The notes: generated by a model not told the origin, from the sequence alone. Positions 18,387 to 27,234 are shown, numbered from the stretch's first letter. The stretch: 64,000 nucleotides of DNA from CAVSUB01 sp963816725 (GCA_963816725.1 CAWFMC010000018.1:62001-126000); one strand, 5' to 3'. Program-made: numbers and translations.

Positions 18387-18580
18387 AGGTTCATGGGGTT
18401 CATGAGGTTGGGTTCACGGTGCAGTGGTTCGGTTCCGTGGTTCGGTTCATCGGTTCGCCGCGCACCACCGGACGCGCTGAACCGGAACCGCTGAACCCGG
18501 AACGATGAACGAACCTGGAACCCGGAACCGAGCCTTGAACCTTGAACCCAACCTCATGAACCCCATGAACCTCATGAACC
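18378..18580. repeat. Palindromic word array, GGTTCAT / ATGAACC
   Basis: The 39-bp left arm 18378-18416 is the reverse complement of 18543-18580 with only one base of difference. The region between is filled with looser GGTTCGG/CCGGAACC words that also pair across the centre. The array begins at the OppD stop codon and ends at the OppF ATG, whose CATGAACC is itself a repeat unit. No gene is encoded in it. It could act as a long transcript hairpin, but its function is unknown. Confidence 0.8.
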
Positions 18581-18581
18581 C

Positions 18582-19463
18582 ATGAACCTGCTCGAAGTCC
18601 ACTCCCTCTGCAAAGACTTCACGCGTAACCGCGGCCTGTTTGGCGGCGGCACGGTCGTGCGGGCCGTCGACGGCGTGAGCTTTTCAATCGACGAGGGGGA
18701 AACGTTCGGGCTGGTGGGTGAATCGGGCAGCGGGAAGACGACGACCGGGCGATGCATCCTGCGGCTGATCGAGCCGACGTCGGGCGAGGTGCGCTTCAAG
18801 GGGGAGGACGTGCTGCAGTTCTCGACTGCGCGCATGCGTCACGCCCGCCGCGACATGCAGATCGTCTTCCAGGATCCCTACAGCTCGCTCAACCCGCGCA
18901 TGCGCGTCGGCGACATCGTCGAAGAGCCGCTGATCATCCACAAGACCGGAGACAAGGCGGCGCGGCGGGCGCGGGTGGCGGAGCTCTTCACGCTGGTCGG
19001 GCTCGACCCGGCGCAGCTCGCGCGCTATCCGCATCAGTTCAGCGGCGGACAACGGCAGCGGATTGGACTCGCCCGCGCATTGGCGCTGAACCCGTCGTTC
19101 ATCATCGCCGACGAACCCGTCTCGGCGCTCGACGTCTCGGTGCAGGCCCAGGTGATCAACCTGCTGATGGATCTTCAGGATCGACTGAAGCTGACGTATC
19201 TGTTCATCGCCCACGACCTGCGCCTGGTGCGGCACATCTGCACGCGCGTCGCGGTGATGTATCTGGGACGGATCGTCGAGATGGGCGTCACCGAACGGCT
19301 GTTCGAATCGCCGACCCACCCCTACACGCGCGCGCTGCTCTCGGCCATTCCAATCCCGGCCCCGCACGCCCGCCGCGAACGCCTGATCCTCGATCCGGCG
19401 TCCTTCGATCGCACGGCCGCCCTGCGCCAGATCGGAGAAGGACACTGGGCGGCGGTCGGTTAG
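18582..19463 (+). CDS. Oligopeptide ABC transporter ATPase, OppF/DppF type
   Basis: 293 residues. It has Walker A GESGSGKTT, Q-loop MQIVFQDPYSSLNPRM, signature FSGGQRQRIGLARAL, Walker B FIIADEPVSALD and the switch His in YLFIAHDL. The tail HPYTRALLSAIPIPAP is typical of OppF/DppF, although the protein is slightly short at the C-terminus and lacks the CxxRCP element seen in the OppD partner. It should form the nucleotide-binding heterodimer with the product of the gene just upstream. The ATG falls in the last unit of the intergenic repeat array and has no obvious ribosome site, so translation may depend on the array's folding. Confidence 0.88.
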   Translation: MNLLEVHSLCKDFTRNRGLFGGGTVVRAVDGVSFSIDEGETFGLVGESGSGKTTTGRCILRLIEPTSGEVRFKGEDVLQFSTARMRHARRDMQIVFQDPYSSLNPRMRVGDIVEEPLIIHKTGDKAARRARVAELFTLVGLDPAQLARYPHQFSGGQRQRIGLARALALNPSFIIADEPVSALDVSVQAQVINLLMDLQDRLKLTYLFIAHDLRLVRHICTRVAVMYLGRIVEMGVTERLFESPTHPYTRALLSAIPIPAPHARRERLILDPASFDRTAALRQIGEGHWAAVG

Positions 19464-19476
19464 CGCTTCGCGCTTA

Positions 19477-19628
19477 GTAGGCCTTAGGCTTTGAGCTTTG
19501 CGCTTTGGGTTGAGCGCCGACAGCCAGACACGCCGACAGCCAGACAGGCCGAAAGCCCAACCCCTAAAGCCGAAAGCCCGTCTGGCGCGTTCACCGCCGG
19601 ATCCCGGGTCCCCAGTCCCGAGTCCCGT
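19477..19628. repeat. Palindromic word array, GGCTTT / AAAGCC, with a GGGACT-type tail
   Basis: This fills the gap between the convergent OppF and htpG genes. TAGGCTTTGAGCTTTG-type words near 19485-19513 are mirrored by GCCGAAAGCCC words at 19548-19580. A direct repeat CGCCGACAGCCAGACA occurs twice at 19516-19548. The end (19602-19628) switches to GTCCCGAGTCCCG words of the same family as the arrays at 28047 and 63421. Confidence 0.6.
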
Positions 19629-19633
19629 CAGCG

Positions 19634-21571
19634 TCAGTTCCCCGGCGTCCAGATCTTCGACGCCGGCCCGCCGGCGAGCGCCAGCGTCAGTTTGTTCAGG
19701 CGCTTGACGAACCCGGCGGGATCGTCGAGCTCGCCGCCCTCGGCGAGCACGGCCTGATCGAAGAGGATCTGGCTCCAGTCGGCGAAGAGCGCCGGATCGG
19801 ACTCGCGCGTCAGCCGCTCGACGACCGGATGATGCGGGTTGATCTCGAGCACCGGCTTACTCCCCGGGACCGACTGGCCCGCCTCCTTGAGCAGCCGCTC
19901 CAGGTGCAGGCTCATGCCGTGTTTCTCGCTCACCAGACATGCCGGTGAGTCCGTCAGCCGCTCCGTCAGCCGGACCGCGCCGGCCCGGTCGCCGAGCACG
20001 TCCTGGATGCGCGTCAGGAGATCCTTGTACTCCGCCGGCGGCGCCGCGTCTGCGGGCCGGTCAGGCTCCTGACCCAGAGCCTTCAGATCCAGGTCGCCGC
20101 TCGCCACTGACGTCAGACGCTTTCCCTCGAACTCGTGCAGGCTCGAGAGCACCCACTCGTCGACCCGGTCGGTCATCAACAGGACTTCGATGCCGAGCTT
20201 GAGGAAAACCTCCAGATGCGGGCTGTTCCGCGCCGCGGCGTAGCTGTCGGCGGTGATGTAGTAGATCGCCGTCTGCCCCTCTTTCATCCGCGCGATGTAG
20301 TCCGTCAGCGACACGGTCTGGTCCGGCCCGTCGCTCTTCGTGGTCGCGAACCGCAGCAGCTTGGCAATCCGCTCCTTGTTCGCGTGATCCTCGACGACGC
20401 CTTCCTTGAAGGCACGGCCGAACTCCTTCCAGAACGTCGCGTACTTGTCCGGGTGATTGGCGGCGAGATCCTCGAGCGTGCCGAGCACGCGTTTCACCGA
20501 GGCGTTCCGAATGAAGGCGACGTCAGCGGAGTCCTGCAGGATCTCGCGCGAGACGTTCAGCGGCAGGTCGCTCGAGTCGATGATCCCGCGCACGAAGCGC
20601 AGGTATGCGGGCATCAGCTGCTCGGCGTCGTCCATGACGAACACGCGGCGGATGTACAGCTTGATGCCGTGCCGCGAATCGCGGTTCCACAGATCGAACG
20701 GGGCGCGCTGCGGGATGAAGAGCAGCTGCGTGTACTCGTGTCGGCCCTCCACGCGCGCGTGGCTGTAGGCCAGCGGCGCCTCGAAATCGTGCGAGACGTG
20801 TTTGTAGAACTCCTGATACTGCTCGTCGGTGATCTCCGACTTGGGCCGGGCCCACAGCGCCGACGCCTGATTCACCTGCTCGTCTTCGGCCGTGACCACC
20901 TGCGCCTTCTTATCCGCATCCCATTGCTCGCGCTTCATCAGGATGGGAACAGTGATGTGATCGGAGTACTTGCGCAGGATGGAGCGGAGCCGCGTCCCGG
21001 ACAGGAGGTCGTCGTTGTCGGCCCGGAGGCGCAGGATGACGTCGGTCCCGTGCGTGTCACGGCGCTGCGCCTCGATCGTGTAGTCCCCCTCGCCCCGGCT
21101 CTCCCACCGCACTCCCTCGTCTGGCGGAAGCCCGGCTCGCCGCGTCAGCAGCGTGACCTCCTCGGCGACGATGAACGCGGAGTAGAAGCCGACGCCGAAC
21201 TGTCCGATCAGCTGCGCGTCCTTGGCGCTGTCGCCGAGCGTGCTGAAGAACTCGCGCGTCCCCGATTTCGCGATCGTCCCGATGTGATCGATCACTTCCT
21301 GTCGTGACATCCCGACGCCGTTGTCGGACACGGTGATGGTCCGCGCGGCAGTGTCGTACGAGACGCGGATCCGCAGGTCCGGATCGTTCTCCAGGAGGGC
21401 CGTGTTTGCGACCGCCTCGAAGCGCAGCTTGTCGCACGCGTCCGACGCGTTCGATACCAGCTCACGGAGGAAGATCTCCTTGTTCCCGTACAAGGAGTGA
21501 ATCATCAGGTGAAGGAGCTGCTTGACCTCGGTCTGGAAGCCGTGGGTCTCTTTGGTCGTGACGTCGCTCAT
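19634..21571 (-). CDS. htpG: HSP90-family chaperone HtpG
   Basis: 645 residues, close to the family's usual length. The N-terminal GHKL ATPase domain shows LRELVSNASDACDKLR, the nucleotide motif VSDNGVGMS, IGQFGVGFYSAFIVAEEV and a conserved arginine-rich middle domain (VFVMDDAEQLMPAYLRFVRG, SSDLPLNVSREILQ). The C-terminal dimerisation region follows. It is a cytosolic ATP-dependent chaperone. Transcription comes from the right. A GC hairpin at 21705-21729 separates it from the LolD-like gene, so it may have its own promoter. No CIRCE element is visible in the 237-base upstream gap. Confidence 0.97.
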   Translation of the reverse strand: MSDVTTKETHGFQTEVKQLLHLMIHSLYGNKEIFLRELVSNASDACDKLRFEAVANTALLENDPDLRIRVSYDTAARTITVSDNGVGMSRQEVIDHIGTIAKSGTREFFSTLGDSAKDAQLIGQFGVGFYSAFIVAEEVTLLTRRAGLPPDEGVRWESRGEGDYTIEAQRRDTHGTDVILRLRADNDDLLSGTRLRSILRKYSDHITVPILMKREQWDADKKAQVVTAEDEQVNQASALWARPKSEITDEQYQEFYKHVSHDFEAPLAYSHARVEGRHEYTQLLFIPQRAPFDLWNRDSRHGIKLYIRRVFVMDDAEQLMPAYLRFVRGIIDSSDLPLNVSREILQDSADVAFIRNASVKRVLGTLEDLAANHPDKYATFWKEFGRAFKEGVVEDHANKERIAKLLRFATTKSDGPDQTVSLTDYIARMKEGQTAIYYITADSYAAARNSPHLEVFLKLGIEVLLMTDRVDEWVLSSLHEFEGKRLTSVASGDLDLKALGQEPDRPADAAPPAEYKDLLTRIQDVLGDRAGAVRLTERLTDSPACLVSEKHGMSLHLERLLKEAGQSVPGSKPVLEINPHHPVVERLTRESDPALFADWSQILFDQAVLAEGGELDDPAGFVKRLNKLTLALAGGPASKIWTPGN

Positions 21572-21704
21572 GCTGCTCGTGCCTCTCGGATGCTCAGGTT
21601 ATCGAGGGCCGCGTTCGCGCTCGCGCTCGCGCCATCCACCAGGATGGCCGGGGCGGCGCGACGGATTGTCACGGTGACGCGGGCGGGCCGCTCGAATACG
21701 TCAA

Positions 21705-21729
21705 CAGGCCGCTGAATGGCAGCGGCCTG
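21705..21729 (-). terminator. Strong GC hairpin between the LolD-like gene and htpG
   Basis: A perfect 10-bp stem, CAGGCCGCTG paired with CAGCGGCCTG around AATGG. There is no T run on either side, so it may be a rho-independent terminator of weak type or an RNA-stability hairpin behind the LolD-like gene. Confidence 0.45.
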
Positions 21730-21808
21730 CAGGAAATCGGTCGGATGCGATGATCCGCACCCCGAATAAGAGTGTAGCCGAAGGAGGGCGGAGACGGCGC
21801 CCGGGCCG

Positions 21809-22495
21809 TCAGGCGGCGCGGCTGACGTCCTTCTCGACCTGCCCGTCGCGGATGTGGATGACGCGGTGCGCGTAGGCGGCGATGTCCGGCTCGTGGGTGA
21901 CGAGGACGATGGTGTTGCCGCCGCCATGCAGGCGCTCGAAGACGCCCATGATTTCCGTGCCGGTCTTCGAATCGAGGTTCCCGGTCGGCTCGTCCGCCAG
22001 GAGAATCGACGGGTCGTTGACGAGCGCTCGGGCAATCGCGACGCGCTGCCGCTGACCGCCCGACAACTCGTTGGGGCGGTGGCCGGCGCGGCTGCTCAGC
22101 TCCACCTTCTCGAGCGCGGCCTTCGCGCGGTCGACCCGGGTCTTGCCGGATACGCCGGCGTAGACCAGCGGCAGCTCCACGTTGTGGAGCGCGGTGGCCC
22201 GGGGCAGCAGGTTGAAGGTCTGGAACACGAAGCCGATTTCCTCGTTCCGGATCCGCGCCAGCTCGTCGTCGTTCATCGACGCGACCTCCTTCTCGTTCAG
22301 GAGGTAGCTCCCCTTGGACGGCGTGTCGAGGCAGCCGATCAGGTTCATCAGCGTCGACTTGCCGGAACCCGACGGCCCCATGATCGCCACGTATTCGCCT
22401 CGCTCGATGGCGATCGAGACCCCCCGCAGGGCGTGGATCTCCTCCTCGCCCATCACGTACGTCTTCCAGAGATCGCGGGTTTCAATCAGGGACAT
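21809..22495 (-). CDS. ABC transporter ATPase of the MacB/LolD type
   Basis: 228 residues. It has Walker A GPSGSGKSTLMNLIGCLD, Q-loop GFVFQTFNLLPRATALHNVE, signature ELSGGQRQRVAIARAL, Walker B ILLADEPTGNLD and the switch His in VLVTHEPD. The NLIGCLD and LDTPSKGSYLL signatures place it in the MacB/LolD/FtsE group, which powers lipoprotein release or tripartite export with FtsX-like permeases. No permease gene is adjacent on this side, and the permease fragment at the window's left edge is 21 kb away. It follows the acetyl-CoA synthetase gene after 62 bases. Confidence 0.92.
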   Translation of the reverse strand: MSLIETRDLWKTYVMGEEEIHALRGVSIAIERGEYVAIMGPSGSGKSTLMNLIGCLDTPSKGSYLLNEKEVASMNDDELARIRNEEIGFVFQTFNLLPRATALHNVELPLVYAGVSGKTRVDRAKAALEKVELSSRAGHRPNELSGGQRQRVAIARALVNDPSILLADEPTGNLDSKTGTEIMGVFERLHGGGNTIVLVTHEPDIAAYAHRVIHIRDGQVEKDVSRAA

Positions 22496-22557
22496 GGTTG
22501 TACCAGCTTCAGACGACCAGACCGGATCTACGGTTGGGCAGGTGGCGCCGTTCCATT

Positions 22558-24507
22558 TTACGGCTCTTTTTCCTCGTATTCCGATTTCAAGCGGGACACG
22601 ACGGCCGGATCCGCCAGGGTGGTGGTATCCCCCAGCGCCTTGCCTTCGGCGATATCACGCAGCAACCGCCGCATGATCTTCCCGGATCGGGTCTTGGGTA
22701 GATCGGCGGCGAAGAGGATCTCGTCAGGCCGGGCGATCGCGCCGATCTTCCGGGTGACGTGCTCCTTGAGCTCCTCGACCAGTTGCGGCGAGGTGGTGAC
22801 TCCCTCTTTCACCGTCACGAACGCGGCGACCGCCTGCCCCTTGATCTCGTGAGGCTTGCCGACCACCGCCGCTTCGGCGACTTTCGGGTGGTCGACCAGC
22901 GCGCTCTCGACTTCCATCGTGCCCAGCCGGTGCCCCGACACGTTCAGCACGTCGTCGACCCGGCCGAGGAGCCAGTAGAAGCCGTCCTCGTCGCGCCGGG
23001 CGCCGTCACCGGTGAAGTAGGTGCCGTCGTTCCAGCGGCTCCAGTACGCCTGGACGAAGCGATCGGGATCGCCGTAAATGCCCCGCAACATCGACGGCCA
23101 CGGGCGCGTCAGCGTGAGGAGTCCGCCGCCGGTCTCGACCCGCTTGCCGCTCGCATCACGAATCTCCGCGGAGATGCCGGGGAACGGCCGCGTCGCTGAC
23201 CCGGGCTTCGTAGCCGTGACGCCGGGCAGCGGGCTGATCAGGATGGCCCCGGTCTCGGTCTGCCACCAGGTATCGACCACCGGGCACCGCTCACGGCCGA
23301 CGTGCAGGTGATACCAGATCCACGCTTCGGGGTTTATCGGCTCGCCCACCGATCCGAGCAGCCGCAACGAGGAGAGATCGTGCTTCGCCGGCCACTCGGT
23401 CCCCCAGCGCATGAAGGCGCGGATCGCGGTGGGGGCGGTGTAGAGAATCGTGACGCCGTACCGCTCGATGATGTCCCAGAAGCGATCCTTCGCCGGCCAG
23501 TCGGGCGCCCCTTCGTACATCACGATGGTCGCGCCGTTGGCCATCGGGCCGTAGACCACGTAGCTGTGGCCGGTCACCCAGCCGATGTCCGCCGTGCACC
23601 AGAAGACGTCGTCTTCCTTGAGATCGAAGACCCACTTGGTGGTGGCATAGGTGCCGAGCAGGTAGCCGGCTGTCGTATGGACGATGCCCTTCGGCTTCCC
23701 GGTGGTGCCGGACGTGTAGAGGATGTAGAGCATGTCCTCCGAGTCCATCGGCTCCGGTTTGCAGTCGGACGACACGCCTTTAATCAGATCGTGATACCAG
23801 CGGTCCCGCCCGCTCTTCATCTCGGCCGGGATGCTCGATCCCGCCTGACGCTGGACGACGACGACGTTCTGGATCGAAGGAGTCTGCTCGAGCGCTTCGT
23901 CCGCCATGCGCTTGAGCGGCACGACATGACCGCGGCGGTAGCCGCCATCGGCGGTCACGAGCAGGACCGCCTGGGCGTCGTTGATGCGGTCGCGCAGCGA
24001 CTCGGCGCTGAACCCGCCGAAGACGACGCTGTGGACCGCGCCGATCCGGGCGCACGCGAGCATCGCGATGGCCAGCTCCGGGATGAGCGGCATGTAGAGC
24101 GCGACGCGGTCGCCCTTCTTCACCCCGAGTGATTTGAGGACATTCGCGAAGGTGCCGACTTGCCGATACAGGTCCCAGTAGGTCAGCGTCCGACGGTCGC
24201 CGGGCTCACCCTCCCAGATCAAGGCGGCCTTGTTGCGGCGCCAGGATCGGACGTGGCGGTCGAGGCAGTTGGCGCTGGCGTTGAGCTTCCCGCCAACGAA
24301 CCACTCGGCGTACGGCGGCTTCCACCGCAGCACCTCTTTCCACGGCTCGATCCATTCGAGCTCGCCGGCGAGGCCGGCCCAGAACGCCTCCGGATCCTTC
24401 GCCGCACGATCGTAGATGCCTGGATCGTTGACCAGCGCCGCGCGCTGGAACTCGGGTGACGGAGGGAAGCTGCGGTCTTCCTGAAGGAGCGCGTCGATCT
24501 CGGACAT
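22558..24507 (-). CDS. acs: Acetyl-CoA synthetase
   Basis: 649 residues, the typical Acs length. It makes acetyl-CoA from acetate, ATP and CoA through acetyl-AMP. Motifs seen are the N-terminal FWAGLAGELEWIEPWKEVL, the phosphate loop YTSGTTGKPKGIVHTTAGYL, VDTWWQTETGAIL, YFTGDGARRDEDGFYWLLGR and the catalytic lysine in RSGKIMRRLLR near the C-terminus, which in this family is regulated by acetylation. Its tail is followed closely by the LolD-like gene. Upstream, a terminator at 24539-24569 separates it from the membrane protein gene. Confidence 0.96.
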   Translation of the reverse strand: MSEIDALLQEDRSFPPSPEFQRAALVNDPGIYDRAAKDPEAFWAGLAGELEWIEPWKEVLRWKPPYAEWFVGGKLNASANCLDRHVRSWRRNKAALIWEGEPGDRRTLTYWDLYRQVGTFANVLKSLGVKKGDRVALYMPLIPELAIAMLACARIGAVHSVVFGGFSAESLRDRINDAQAVLLVTADGGYRRGHVVPLKRMADEALEQTPSIQNVVVVQRQAGSSIPAEMKSGRDRWYHDLIKGVSSDCKPEPMDSEDMLYILYTSGTTGKPKGIVHTTAGYLLGTYATTKWVFDLKEDDVFWCTADIGWVTGHSYVVYGPMANGATIVMYEGAPDWPAKDRFWDIIERYGVTILYTAPTAIRAFMRWGTEWPAKHDLSSLRLLGSVGEPINPEAWIWYHLHVGRERCPVVDTWWQTETGAILISPLPGVTATKPGSATRPFPGISAEIRDASGKRVETGGGLLTLTRPWPSMLRGIYGDPDRFVQAYWSRWNDGTYFTGDGARRDEDGFYWLLGRVDDVLNVSGHRLGTMEVESALVDHPKVAEAAVVGKPHEIKGQAVAAFVTVKEGVTTSPQLVEELKEHVTRKIGAIARPDEILFAADLPKTRSGKIMRRLLRDIAEGKALGDTTTLADPAVVSRLKSEYEEKEP

Positions 24508-24538
24508 GGGTGCCTGCTCGCGGCTGAGTGATGAGAAT

Positions 24539-24569
24539 GGCGCCGGCCGTCTCTCGAACGACCGGCGCC
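24539..24569 (-). terminator. Hairpin terminator after the small membrane protein gene
   Basis: An inverted repeat GGCGCCGG ... CCGGCGCC encloses a 15-base loop in the gap between the acs start and the end of the upstream minus-strand gene. The stem is very stable but has no long T tract. Confidence 0.55.
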
Positions 24570-24576
24570 GGGCCCG

Positions 24577-25077
24577 CTACGCTGGTGGCAGCACTTCGAT
24601 CGTGCCGGGCGGCGGCGGCGTCTTCTTCTTGAACAGCGCGACCCCCAGCAGTCCGCCGATCAGACCGAACACGACGTCGATCGCGATGGTGATCATCATG
24701 CCGATGATCGTCATGGCCGCGCCAGCCCCGCCTCCGAACCGCTGGATCGCCTCCCGCGCTTCGGCCGGTACGTCCGGGTTGCTGGCGAGGAACCGTTCCA
24801 TGATCTGGCGCTGATACGGGCCGATCAGGAGCTGGAATGGAATCGACAGGATCGTGGCGACCACGCCGCCCACCGCTCCGGCCATGAGCCCGATCAGCGC
24901 CCCTTCCGCAGCCTCAATCTGGGTCGGGCTGTTCTGCTGGCGGAGGTACGCGGCCAGCGCCCCGCCGCAGATCACCCACAGGCAGCAGCAGCAGTTGCCG
25001 AAGTTGACCAGCGGCAGTGCCGATAACACGCCGATGAACGCGCCGCCCCAGAGCGCCGGCTGAATCCTGTCGTTCAT
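24577..25077 (-). CDS. Small polytopic membrane protein, unknown function
   Basis: 166 residues with about four hydrophobic segments: FIGVLSALPLVNFGNCC, ALIGLMAGAVGGVVATIL, MTIIGMMITIAIDVVFGLIG and a glycine-rich last helix. A run of four cysteines (NCCCCLWVICGG) lies in the first helix and a glycine-rich GAVGG pattern in the second. The tail KKKTPPPPGTIEVLPPA is basic and proline-rich. I do not recognise the family; the fold resembles small DUF proteins with a cysteine-rich first helix. It lies 35 bases after the inositol-phosphate synthase gene in the same direction, so it is probably in that operon and might concern inositol lipids. That link is positional only. Confidence 0.65.
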   Translation of the reverse strand: MNDRIQPALWGGAFIGVLSALPLVNFGNCCCCLWVICGGALAAYLRQQNSPTQIEAAEGALIGLMAGAVGGVVATILSIPFQLLIGPYQRQIMERFLASNPDVPAEAREAIQRFGGGAGAAMTIIGMMITIAIDVVFGLIGGLLGVALFKKKTPPPPGTIEVLPPA

Positions 25078-25112
25078 GTGTCAGTCCTGGCCGCCGCGCG
25101 GCCGCCCGCCGG

Positions 25113-26426
25113 TCAGTCGTAGTACTCGAGCCCGAGGTGCGTGATGAGCTCTTCGCCCTTGAGCCACCGCAGGGTGTTCTTCAGCTTCATCAGCTGGATG
25201 AAGAGGTCGTGCTCCGGATACAGGCCGGGCGCGTGCATCGGGGCCTTGAAGTAGAACGACAGCCACTCCTGGATCCCGTGCATGCCGGCCCGTTTCGCCA
25301 GGTCGAGGAACAACGCGACGTCGAGGACGATTGGCGCCGCGAGAATCGAGTCGCGGCAGAGAAAATTGATCTTCAGCTGCATCTGGTAGCCCAGCCAGCC
25401 GAACAGATCGATGTTGTCCCAGCCCTCCTTGTTGTCGCCGCGCGGCGGATAGTAATTGATGCGCACGACGTGATGCAGGTCTTTGTAGAGGTCCGGGTAG
25501 AGATTCGGCTGGAGGATGAAATCGAGGACCGACTTCTTGGTTTCCTCCTTCGACTTGAACGACTCGGGATCGTCGAGCACCTCGCCGTCGCGGTTGCCCA
25601 GGATGTTGGTCGAGTACCAGCCTTCGACCCCGAGCAGACGCGCCTTGAGCCCGGGGGCGATCACCGTCTTGATCAGCGTCTGCCCGGTCTTCAGGTCCTT
25701 GCCGGCAAGCGGCGTGGCGGTCTGCGCAGCCAGCTGGATCAATGCCGGCACATCAGCGCTCAGGTTCGGCGCACCGTTCGCGTACGGGATGCCTTCTTTG
25801 ATCGCCGCGTACGCGTAGACCATGCTCGAGGGGATCGAGGGATCGTTGGCTTCCAGCGCCTTCTCGAACGCCTCGACGCTGGCGTGGGCCGGCGATTCGG
25901 TCAGGTAGATCTCGGTGCTGCCACACCACACCATCACCAGGCGGCTGAGGCCATGCTCCTGCTTGAAGCGCTGCATGTCCTCGCGGAGCTGGTTCGCCAG
26001 CTCCATCTTGTTCTTGCCCTTCTTGACGTTCGGGCCATCGAGGCGCTTGACGTAATGGCGATCGAACACCGCCGACCACGGCTTGATCTGTTCGAGCTCC
26101 GGACGGATCTGCTCGAGCAGGTCCTTCTCGAGCACGCCGGCGGTCTTGGCCGCCTCGTACGAGCTGTCGTCGAAGATGTCCCAGCCGCCGAAGACGATGT
26201 CGTCGAGCGAGGCGAGCGGCACGAAGTCCTTGACCAGCGGCGAGCGCCCTTCGGTGCGTTTGCCGAGCCGCACGGTGCCCATCTGGGTCAGCGATCCAAT
26301 CGGCTTCGCGAGGCCGCGCCGGATCGCGAGCACGCCGGCGATCGTGGTCGTGCTGACGGCCCCCATGCCGACCAGCATGATCCCCAGTTTCCCTGTGCCT
26401 TCTGCGATTTTTGCCGGATTTTTCAC
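25113..26426 (-). CDS. ino1: myo-Inositol-1-phosphate synthase
   Basis: 437 residues, starting at GTG 26426 right behind a candidate -10 element. The NAD-binding region reads GKLGIMLVGMGAVSTTTIAG, and the family blocks FVPLASLDDIVFGGWDIF, GNRDGEVLDDPESFKSKEE and DNIDLFGWLGYQMQLKINFL are present with the catalytic lysines. It converts glucose 6-phosphate to inositol 1-phosphate, the first step to inositol and phosphatidylinositol-type lipids. It leads a probable two-gene operon with the small membrane protein and is divergent from the methyltransferase-like gene. Confidence 0.93.
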   Translation of the reverse strand: MKNPAKIAEGTGKLGIMLVGMGAVSTTTIAGVLAIRRGLAKPIGSLTQMGTVRLGKRTEGRSPLVKDFVPLASLDDIVFGGWDIFDDSSYEAAKTAGVLEKDLLEQIRPELEQIKPWSAVFDRHYVKRLDGPNVKKGKNKMELANQLREDMQRFKQEHGLSRLVMVWCGSTEIYLTESPAHASVEAFEKALEANDPSIPSSMVYAYAAIKEGIPYANGAPNLSADVPALIQLAAQTATPLAGKDLKTGQTLIKTVIAPGLKARLLGVEGWYSTNILGNRDGEVLDDPESFKSKEETKKSVLDFILQPNLYPDLYKDLHHVVRINYYPPRGDNKEGWDNIDLFGWLGYQMQLKINFLCRDSILAAPIVLDVALFLDLAKRAGMHGIQEWLSFYFKAPMHAPGLYPEHDLFIQLMKLKNTLRWLKGEELITHLGLEYYD

Positions 26427-26434
26427 AACCGCGG

Positions 26435-26440
26435 ACTATA
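26435..26440 (-). promoter_or_regulatory. Candidate -10 element TATAGT for ino1
   Basis: On the minus strand TATAGT ends nine bases before the GTG start codon, so the transcript would have almost no leader. There is no good -35. It matches the pattern of near-leaderless -10 sites in front of polA and pcnB. Confidence 0.35.
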
Positions 26441-26514
26441 TCATCGTTGCCAGACGGCTCGGGCTCACGCGACCGCCGTCAGCGCCCCTTGATCGCGTGC
26501 GACGCTCATCATCC

Positions 26515-27069
26515 ATGCCCTGGTTGAGAAAAGACTCCAGCGAACCGCTCCCCGTCGCGATGACCGGGATCAAGCTCGGCGATCGCGTGCTGATCGTCGG
26601 GGTCAGCGACACCGCGTTGATCGCCGCGCTGGGCATCAAGGCCGGCCTGACCGGCCGCACCTGCATTGTCGACACGAGTGAGCGCGAGGTGAGCCGCGCG
26701 GCGGCGGCGATCGAACGCGAGGGCGCGCTGGTCGAGAGCGCGGTCTCGCCGCTGACGACGCTACCGTACGAGGCGGCGTCGTTCGACGTGGCCATCCTGC
26801 GCGATGTGCTGGGGGCGGCGCGGGCCGACGAACGGCCGGCGATCGCCGCGCAGGTCGAACGCGTGCTTCGTCCGGGTGGGCGGTGCCTGGTGATCGAGAC
26901 CGCCGCCAAGGCTGGTCTCGGCGGGCTCGTGTCGCGGTCGATCAACGCCGAGTTCCACGCCGGCGGCGGCGCCACGCCACTCCTCACGAGGGTCGGATTT
27001 GCAGCCGTCCGCACGCTCGCCGAGCGTGCGGGCCTGACGTTCACCGAGGGCGTGAAGCGCAACGGCTAG
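26515..27069 (+). CDS. Class I SAM-methyltransferase-like protein
   Basis: 184 residues from ATG 26515, the first start that gives a normal fold. The Rossmann pattern is present (DRVLIVGVSDTALIAALGI, TCIVDTSEREVSRAAAAIE, ASFDVAILRDVLGA, VLRPGGRCLVIE), but the glycine-rich motif I (normally DxGxGxG) is degenerate, reading VGVSDT. It may therefore bind SAM poorly or another nucleotide. The C-terminus (VGFAAVRTLAERAGLTFTEG) fits a methyltransferase. No substrate can be inferred. It is divergent from ino1 and ends at a word-repeat array. Confidence 0.6.
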   Translation: MPWLRKDSSEPLPVAMTGIKLGDRVLIVGVSDTALIAALGIKAGLTGRTCIVDTSEREVSRAAAAIEREGALVESAVSPLTTLPYEAASFDVAILRDVLGAARADERPAIAAQVERVLRPGGRCLVIETAAKAGLGGLVSRSINAEFHAGGGATPLLTRVGFAAVRTLAERAGLTFTEGVKRNG

Positions 27070-27080
27070 ATGTCGGCCAT

Positions 27081-27230
27081 CGGCAGTCGGCGGTCGGCGG
27101 TCGGCGGTCGACGGTCGGTGGCAATCGGACGGCCTGCTGCTGCAGGCTGTCGTCCCGCTGCGAACCTGAAATTGAACGCCGCACCCTGAACCTATCGATC
27201 GCCGACCGCCGTTGTCCGACCGCCGAGCCC
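27081..27230. repeat. Palindromic word array, TCGGCGG / CCGCCGA
   Basis: The left arm 27081-27121 is a run of TCGGCGG and TCGACGG words. The right arm 27196-27230 carries the complementary CGCCGACCGCCG and CGACCGCCGAG words. It fills the gap between the convergent methyltransferase-like and SDR genes. Confidence 0.65.
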
Positions 27231-27234
27231 TACC

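Noticed and set aside
20135..21307. Long open frame opposite htpG
   Set aside because: Long antisense frames are expected at this GC content; its protein is rich in Arg, Asp and Val with no domain, while htpG on the other strand is certain.
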